Shown here piece by piece: positions 59,689 to 64,000 of a stretch of DNA of 64,000 nucleotides. The notes beneath the pieces were generated by a model that saw only the letters and a list, made by a program, of their open reading frames with translations, was not told the DNA's origin and ran no database searches. The position numbers and the translations under genes were made by a program. The stretch is taken from positions 2,976,001 to 3,040,000 of the forward strand of contig CP091727.1 in NCBI GenBank assembly GCA_022009855.1, given 5' to 3'. The stretch comes from Lentisphaeria bacterium (GTDB lineage Bacteria; Verrucomicrobiota; Lentisphaeria; Victivallales; Victivallaceae). Each line of letters opens with the position of its first letter. Within the stretch, counting starts at the first letter, position 1.

Positions 59689-60427
59689 TGGTTGCGTTCC
59701 ATCTCGCGCTGGAGCCGTCGGAGCGCCTGATTCTGGATCTGGCGCACCCGTTCGTTGGTGCAGTGGAGCATCGCTCCGACCTCATCGAGGGTGCGGACCG
59801 GTTCGCCATCCAGCCCGAACCGATACTGAATCACCTTCCGTTCCCGCTCGGAGAGGGTGCCGAGCAGCGCGAGCAGTTGTTCGATATCCTCCAGCCGGAC
59901 CATCTCCTGATCCGGAGCGGGCGAGGCGTCGTCGGTGACAAAGTTGATGAACTCCCCCCCCTCCGGATCGGCGTCCGACACCGGCGCGTTGAGCGACTGG
60001 ACGTCGGCGGTACTGTTCCGCCGGAGCCGGGTCACGGTCAGCAGCGGCAGATTCGCCTTGCGCGCCACCTCTTCATCGGTGGGGTCGCGCTCGAGCGATT
60101 CGGTCAGGGATTTCACCGCCCGCCGGATCTTGCGCAGATTCATCTGGGTACCGATCGGCACCCGGATCGTCCGGGTCTGCTCGGCGAGCGCCTGGCGGAT
60201 CGCCTGTTTGATCCACCACGCGCTGTAGGTGCTGAAGCGCGCCCCCTTCGCCGGATCGTACCGGCGGGCGGCGGTCATCAGTCCACGGTTGCCCTCCGAG
60301 ACCAGATCGTCCCACGAGAGTCCGCGGCCGATAAAGTCGTTGGCGATCTTCAGCACCAGCCGCAGATTCTCCTCAATGAGGGCGTTGACCTCCGCCTCAC
60401 TGCGCGGTTTGTTTTTTCCTGTTCCAT
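59685..60427 (-). CDS. Sigma-70 family RNA polymerase sigma factor
   Basis: Start ATG at 60,427 follows GGAGAGGG; adding one A to an A6 run (plus-strand T6, 60,412-60,417) puts it in frame: MEQEKNKPRSEAEVNALIEE. Regions 2 (NLRLVLKIANDFIGRG, FSTYSAWWIKQAIRQAL), 3 (LTESLERDPTDEEVARKANL) and 4 (LGTLSERERKVIQYRFGL, CTNERVRQIQNQALRRLQ) are all present, but region 1.1 is absent. About 248 residues, an RpoD-like group 2/3 sigma factor. It is coupled to dus and follows purL. Confidence 0.85.
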
Positions 60428-60470
60428 TCGGGGTACCCTCTCCTCTGCCGCCGAACGGGGGAAACTCCGG

Positions 60471-63441
60471 TCAGATCTGATCGAGCGTCCCCTTGTACTC
60501 GCGAAGCAGTGCTTCGAGCGGAATCTCTTCCGTCCCGCGGCTGCCGCGGAGCACGAGCTTTTCTTCCGGAATCACCTTGCCGACCTCGGCGAATACGACA
60601 CCGGAAAGCATCTTTTCAAATTCCTGCTTCTTCTCCGGAGAAACGGTGGCCACGAACCGGCTGTTCGACTCCCGAGAATAGCACTTCCAGTTCGGAGCAG
60701 TTTTCCGCCGGAATCGCCCCGAGATCGATCTCAAGCCCGAGCCGGCCCGCCATCGCCACCCGGGCAAAGGCAACGCCCAGCCCGCCGAGCGCCGGCGTGG
60801 TCAGCGAGTGCACCAGCTCCGCGTCGGTCGCGTTCGAAACCGCCCGGTAGGTCGCCAGGGCGCGTTCAGCATCCACCTTCGGCACGTTGTTGCCGGTCGC
60901 GCCGAGCATCGCGAAGTATTCGCTGCCGCCCAGCTCCGGACGGGTCATGCCGATCACGTAGACCAGATCGCCCGCCTTCTTCGCATCCGGTGTTACCGCC
61001 TTGGTCACATCGTCCATCTTCGAAATCACGCTGAAGAGCAGCGACGGCGGAATCGAAATTTTGCGCCCGCCACGGGTGCTGTCGTTCTTCATCGAGTCCT
61101 TGCCCGAAATGCAGGGCACCATGAACTTCTTCGTGTAATCGGCCAGCGCCTGGTTGGCGCGGACCAGCTGCGCGAGCTTGTATTCGCCGTCGGGAGTTTT
61201 CTCGCTCTGCACCGGATCCGGCCAGCAGAAGTTGTCCAGCCCGGCGGTCCGGTCGATCTTTCCGCCGACCGCCACCACCCGCCGGATGCCCAGGTCGATG
61301 CAGCTCGCCGTCATATGATAGGTGTCGATGTCGCTGTAGCGCGGCAGAATCGCCGACGAGAGGATCACCCCTTCGCGGCTCAGCGGTTCCACCATCGTCA
61401 CCGTGGCGTCGCCCGCCACGTCGCGGCACTTGCCAATGAACGGCTTGACTACGCTCAGCCCTTTGACTTCGTGGTCGTACTGGCGCGCCTTGTATTCATC
61501 CGAACAGATGTTCAGTCGCCCCATCATCGCGACGAGATCTTCGCCCGCCTTGCGCGAGGAGAGATCCGGTTCAGGGAAGCGCGGCGCCTTCCAGCGGGCG
61601 CGCAGCGAAAGCCGCGGCAGGCCGCCGTGCATGAATTCGATGTCGAGCAGCGCGACCGTGCGCCCGTTGTACTGGATGTGGAACTTGCCGTCGTCGGTAA
61701 ATTCGCCGAGCACCGAAACTTCGACGTCGCGCTCCTTCGCCAGCTGCCGGAATTCGTCGATCTTCTCCGGCGGCACCGCGAAACTCATCCGCTCCTGCGC
61801 TTCGGAGACGAGGATCTCCCACGGCTGCAGACCGGCATACTTGACCGGCGCCAGCGCCAGATCCATCCGGCAGCCGTTGCAGAGCTCCGCCATCTCGCCG
61901 ACGCTCGAGGAGAGCCCTCCCGCGCCGTTGTCGGTGATGAAGCGGTAGAGGCCGCGCTCACGTGCCTCGTGGATGAAGTCACCGAGCTTCTTCTGAGTGA
62001 TCGGGTCGCCGATCTGCACCGCCTGCACCGGGCTGTCCTTGTGCAGCTCTTCACTGGAGAAGGTCGCACCGTGAATGCCGTCCTTGCCGATCCGGCCGCC
62101 GCCCATGACGATCAGGTCGCCCGGCTTGATCGATTTGGTCGCGCCGCGGACGCCGTGGACCATCTTCGGCAGCGTACCGACCGTGCCGCAGTAGACCAGC
62201 GGCTTGCCGATGTAGCGCTCGTCGAAGTACTCCCAGCCGTTCCCGTAGGGGATGCCGGACTGGTTGCCGCCGTCGATCACCCCTTTGTGGACGCCGTCGC
62301 GCAGCCGCCGCGGATGGAGCAGCCCTTCCGGCACATCCTTCTCATCGGTGAACGGCGAACCGAGGCAGTAGCCCCAGACGTTGATCAGGAGGTCGGCTCC
62401 CTGGCCGGTGCCGAGCGGGTCGCGGTTGACGCCGACGATGCCGGTCATCGCGCCGCCGTAGGGATCGAGCGCCGACGGGCTGTTGTGGGTCTCGACCTTG
62501 TAGACCAGGTCGATCTTGTCGTTGAAGTCGATCACGCCGGCGTTGTCGCTGAAGACCGAGACCAGCCAGTCCACCTTGTCGGCGATTTCGCGGGTGCTCT
62601 TCTGAATGAAGGTCTTGTAGCAGGAGACGATCTCCTGCTTTTCGCCGTTTTCGAGATTTTCGTAGTCGATCTTCGCGCTGAAAATCTTATGTTTGCAGTG
62701 TTCGCTCCAGGTCTGAGCGAGCACTTCGAGCTCGACGTCGGTCGGATTGTGCCTGAGGCCGTATTTCTCACGATTCTTCGCCTGACGGAAATAGCTTTGA
62801 ATCGCCTTCATCTCCTCCAGCGACAGCGCGAGAATTCCCTTGCGGCTGATCTCCAGAAGCTGATCGTCGGGAACCTCCAGATTGTATTCGCGAACTTCGC
62901 CGCCCTGACGGCCGTTGACCATCGGCAGGTTGAGCGGAATTCCATTCGCCGCCTCTTCGCCGGAGAGCACCAGCACCGACTGGATCAGCTCGTTGGCAAG
63001 CAGTTTTGACCCGATGGTCTCGGCCTGTTCGCGGGTCAGCTTCGGCCCGTAGAGGAGATATTCGGTCGAGCTGAAGATGTGCTCGTCCTCCCGGAGTTTC
63101 CGGCCGAGGATGTCGCCGACCGCCGCCCGGGCGCTGCGCCCGACGTTGTCGGTGACGCCGGGTTTGAAGCCGACGGCCACGAGGTAGTCACACTCCGGGA
63201 GCGGCTCGAAGTTGTTCGATTTCGCAGCACCGACCCGCCACCCCTGCAGTACGGGGTTGTACAGCAGGGAAGCGACTCGGCGCGCCTCCTCTCCGGAGAG
63301 CGAGGCGCTCACGGTGTAGACGTCGCGGCTCCACACCTTTTCGACCGGGAAGCCGAAGAATTTTGCAATCTGTTTTCTTACGCCTTCGCCGCGCGCGTCA
63401 CTCCACTGCGGAAGCGGCGAAATTTCGATCCGATAATTCAT
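60471..63441 (-). CDS. purL: Phosphoribosylformylglycinamidine synthase (PurL-type)
   Basis: Start at 63,441 (MNYRIEISPLPQWSDARGE). A PurS-like N-terminal part is fused to the PurL core: LAQTWSEHCKHKIF, YKVETHNSPSALDPYGGAM, VMGGGRIGKDGIHGATFSS and SGKDSMKND. A frame change at about 60,683 leads from LEVLFS to RESNSRFVATVSPEKKQEF and the end LREYKGTLDQI. Joined length about 990 residues, without the C-terminal glutaminase domain, so a separate PurQ is expected elsewhere. It catalyses the fourth step of purine synthesis. Confidence 0.9.
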
Positions 63442-63552
63442 TGCCAAAAACCTTTCCACATGAACTCACGAGAGATAGCTTCCCCATAATTTACACCCGA
63501 ACCGGACCGGATACAAACGGCGATCTTTGAATATCGGGAAAAACGGCGCAGG

Positions 63553-64000
63553 CTACGGGGTGGTTTGTCGAAGTTCGACGACCGTCCGGTAAAGGGTCTC
63601 CCGTTCCCGGGAGCTCTTTTTCCGCCGCGGGATTTTCCGCATCATGCCAGAATTTCGTCGCCTCCTGCTGGAGTTTCCACGCCGTTTCCGGGCGGCCGAG
63701 CCGCCATTCCAGCAGCGCGCGGGTGGTGGTTACGGAAGCGCGCAGTGCGGGCGAAGCCTCCCGGGGCAGCGAGGCGACGGCGCGGCGGAGCAGCTGCTGC
63801 GCCGCGCGCAGGGCCGCCGGATCCTCCGGCCGGCGGTTGAGCAGAAGATAGCTCATCAGATTGTCCGCATCCGGATCGCCGTTGACCGCTTTGCTGTAGC
63901 GTTCGGCGATTTCTGCGGCGCGGGAGCCGAGCTCAGGGTGGCGTCCGGCCAGATCCAGTGCCGAAAAGTAGAGCCGCACCAGCCGGGGCCTCTTCTCGAT
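63553..64000 (-). CDS. Repeat-like helical protein, partial
   Basis: The frame is open at the window's right edge (IEKRPRLVRLYFSALDLAGR), so the N-terminus is missing. The visible part is helical with a TPR-like pattern (AAQQLLRRAVASLPREASPA, TTRALLEWRLGRPETAW). Removing one A (plus-strand T5, 63,617-63,621) gives a natural end RERETLYRTVVELRQTTP at 63,553; without that it runs on to 63,491. Function is unknown; protein-protein interaction is likely from the repeat-like build. Confidence 0.5.

Noticed and set aside
55478..59730. Long frames antisense to the SDR, GH13, dus and LacI-type genes
   Set aside because: All are shadows in GC-rich DNA without start signals or homology.
60808..63009. 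Long plus-strand open frame opposite purL
   Set aside because: Antisense shadow of a conserved gene with strong motifs; composition is typical of GC-rich shadows.
1..64000. CRISPR array, rRNA genes or riboswitches
   Set aside because: I looked for regularly spaced repeats, rRNA landmarks and familiar aptamer cores and saw none.

Overview
The window looks like chromosomal DNA of a Lentisphaerota-type bacterium (Victivallis-like; inferred, not proven). The clues are prepilin-type N-terminal genes (FTLIELLVIVAII) ending in a 'LDGH' motif, each followed by a large secreted glycoside hydrolase, a sialate O-acetylesterase, tandem Gfo/Idh/MocA dehydrogenases, and a GC-rich backbone interrupted by AT-rich islands.

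Layout. (A) 1-18.4 kb is accessory DNA. It holds a metallo-beta-lactamase-fold gene remnant, an IS256-type remnant, and an AT-rich defence-like island (istB, an HTH gene with a broken restriction-type gene, a three-gene ABC three-component (DUF3732) operon, and an AbiE-like pair) bracketed by 65-bp inverted repeats. Then come an IS66 element, a palindrome-rich segment beside a MobF/TrwC relaxase-helicase, an MNT/HepT toxin-antitoxin pair whose hepT is split by an IS630-type element, and a large serine recombinase. The recombinase lies against a prepilin gene that has lost its 5' end, so a serine-recombinase element probably integrated into the conserved prepilin N-terminal codons. (B) 18.4-22.4 kb is the rest of that prepilin gene plus a secreted clan GH-A-like hydrolase. 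(C) 22.6-36.4 kb is an island integrated in a tRNA-Pro gene, with the intact tRNA on the left, a 52-bp copy of its 3' part on the right, and a tyrosine integrase beside the right end. Cargo includes an AAA/DUF4143 ATPase, an amidoligase with a class II glutamine amidotransferase, a small resolvase, an operon of zinc-ribbon/GYF membrane proteins with a lipoprotein, several tiny coupled genes, excisionase-like HTH proteins and a polymerase-like gene. (D) 36.6-38.0 kb is an IS256-type remnant cut by a second IS630-type copy. (E) 38.1-64 kb is chromosome: GntR regulator, prepilin gene and GH42-like hydrolase; tRNA-Ser; pgsA, rimO and an inositol-monophosphatase-like gene; sialate O-acetylesterase; a dehydrogenase operon; an IS5/IS1182-like transposase; SDR and LacI regulator; GH13; AraC regulator; dus, sigma-70 factor, purL; and a partial repeat-like gene.

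Reading quality. A striking number of genes, including housekeeping ones (pgsA, rimO, purL, the sigma factor), carry single-base frameshifts. Most of those I traced sit in a homopolymer and are repaired by adding or removing one base of that run. The anticodon loop of the tRNA-Pro gene also differs from its own duplicated copy by one G. I read these mainly as sequence or assembly indels, so most 'broken' genes below are annotated across the shift as one gene. Lesions that are not homopolymer indels (the IS insertion in hepT, the nonsense codon in the second IS630 copy, the truncated IS256 and restriction remnants) look real.
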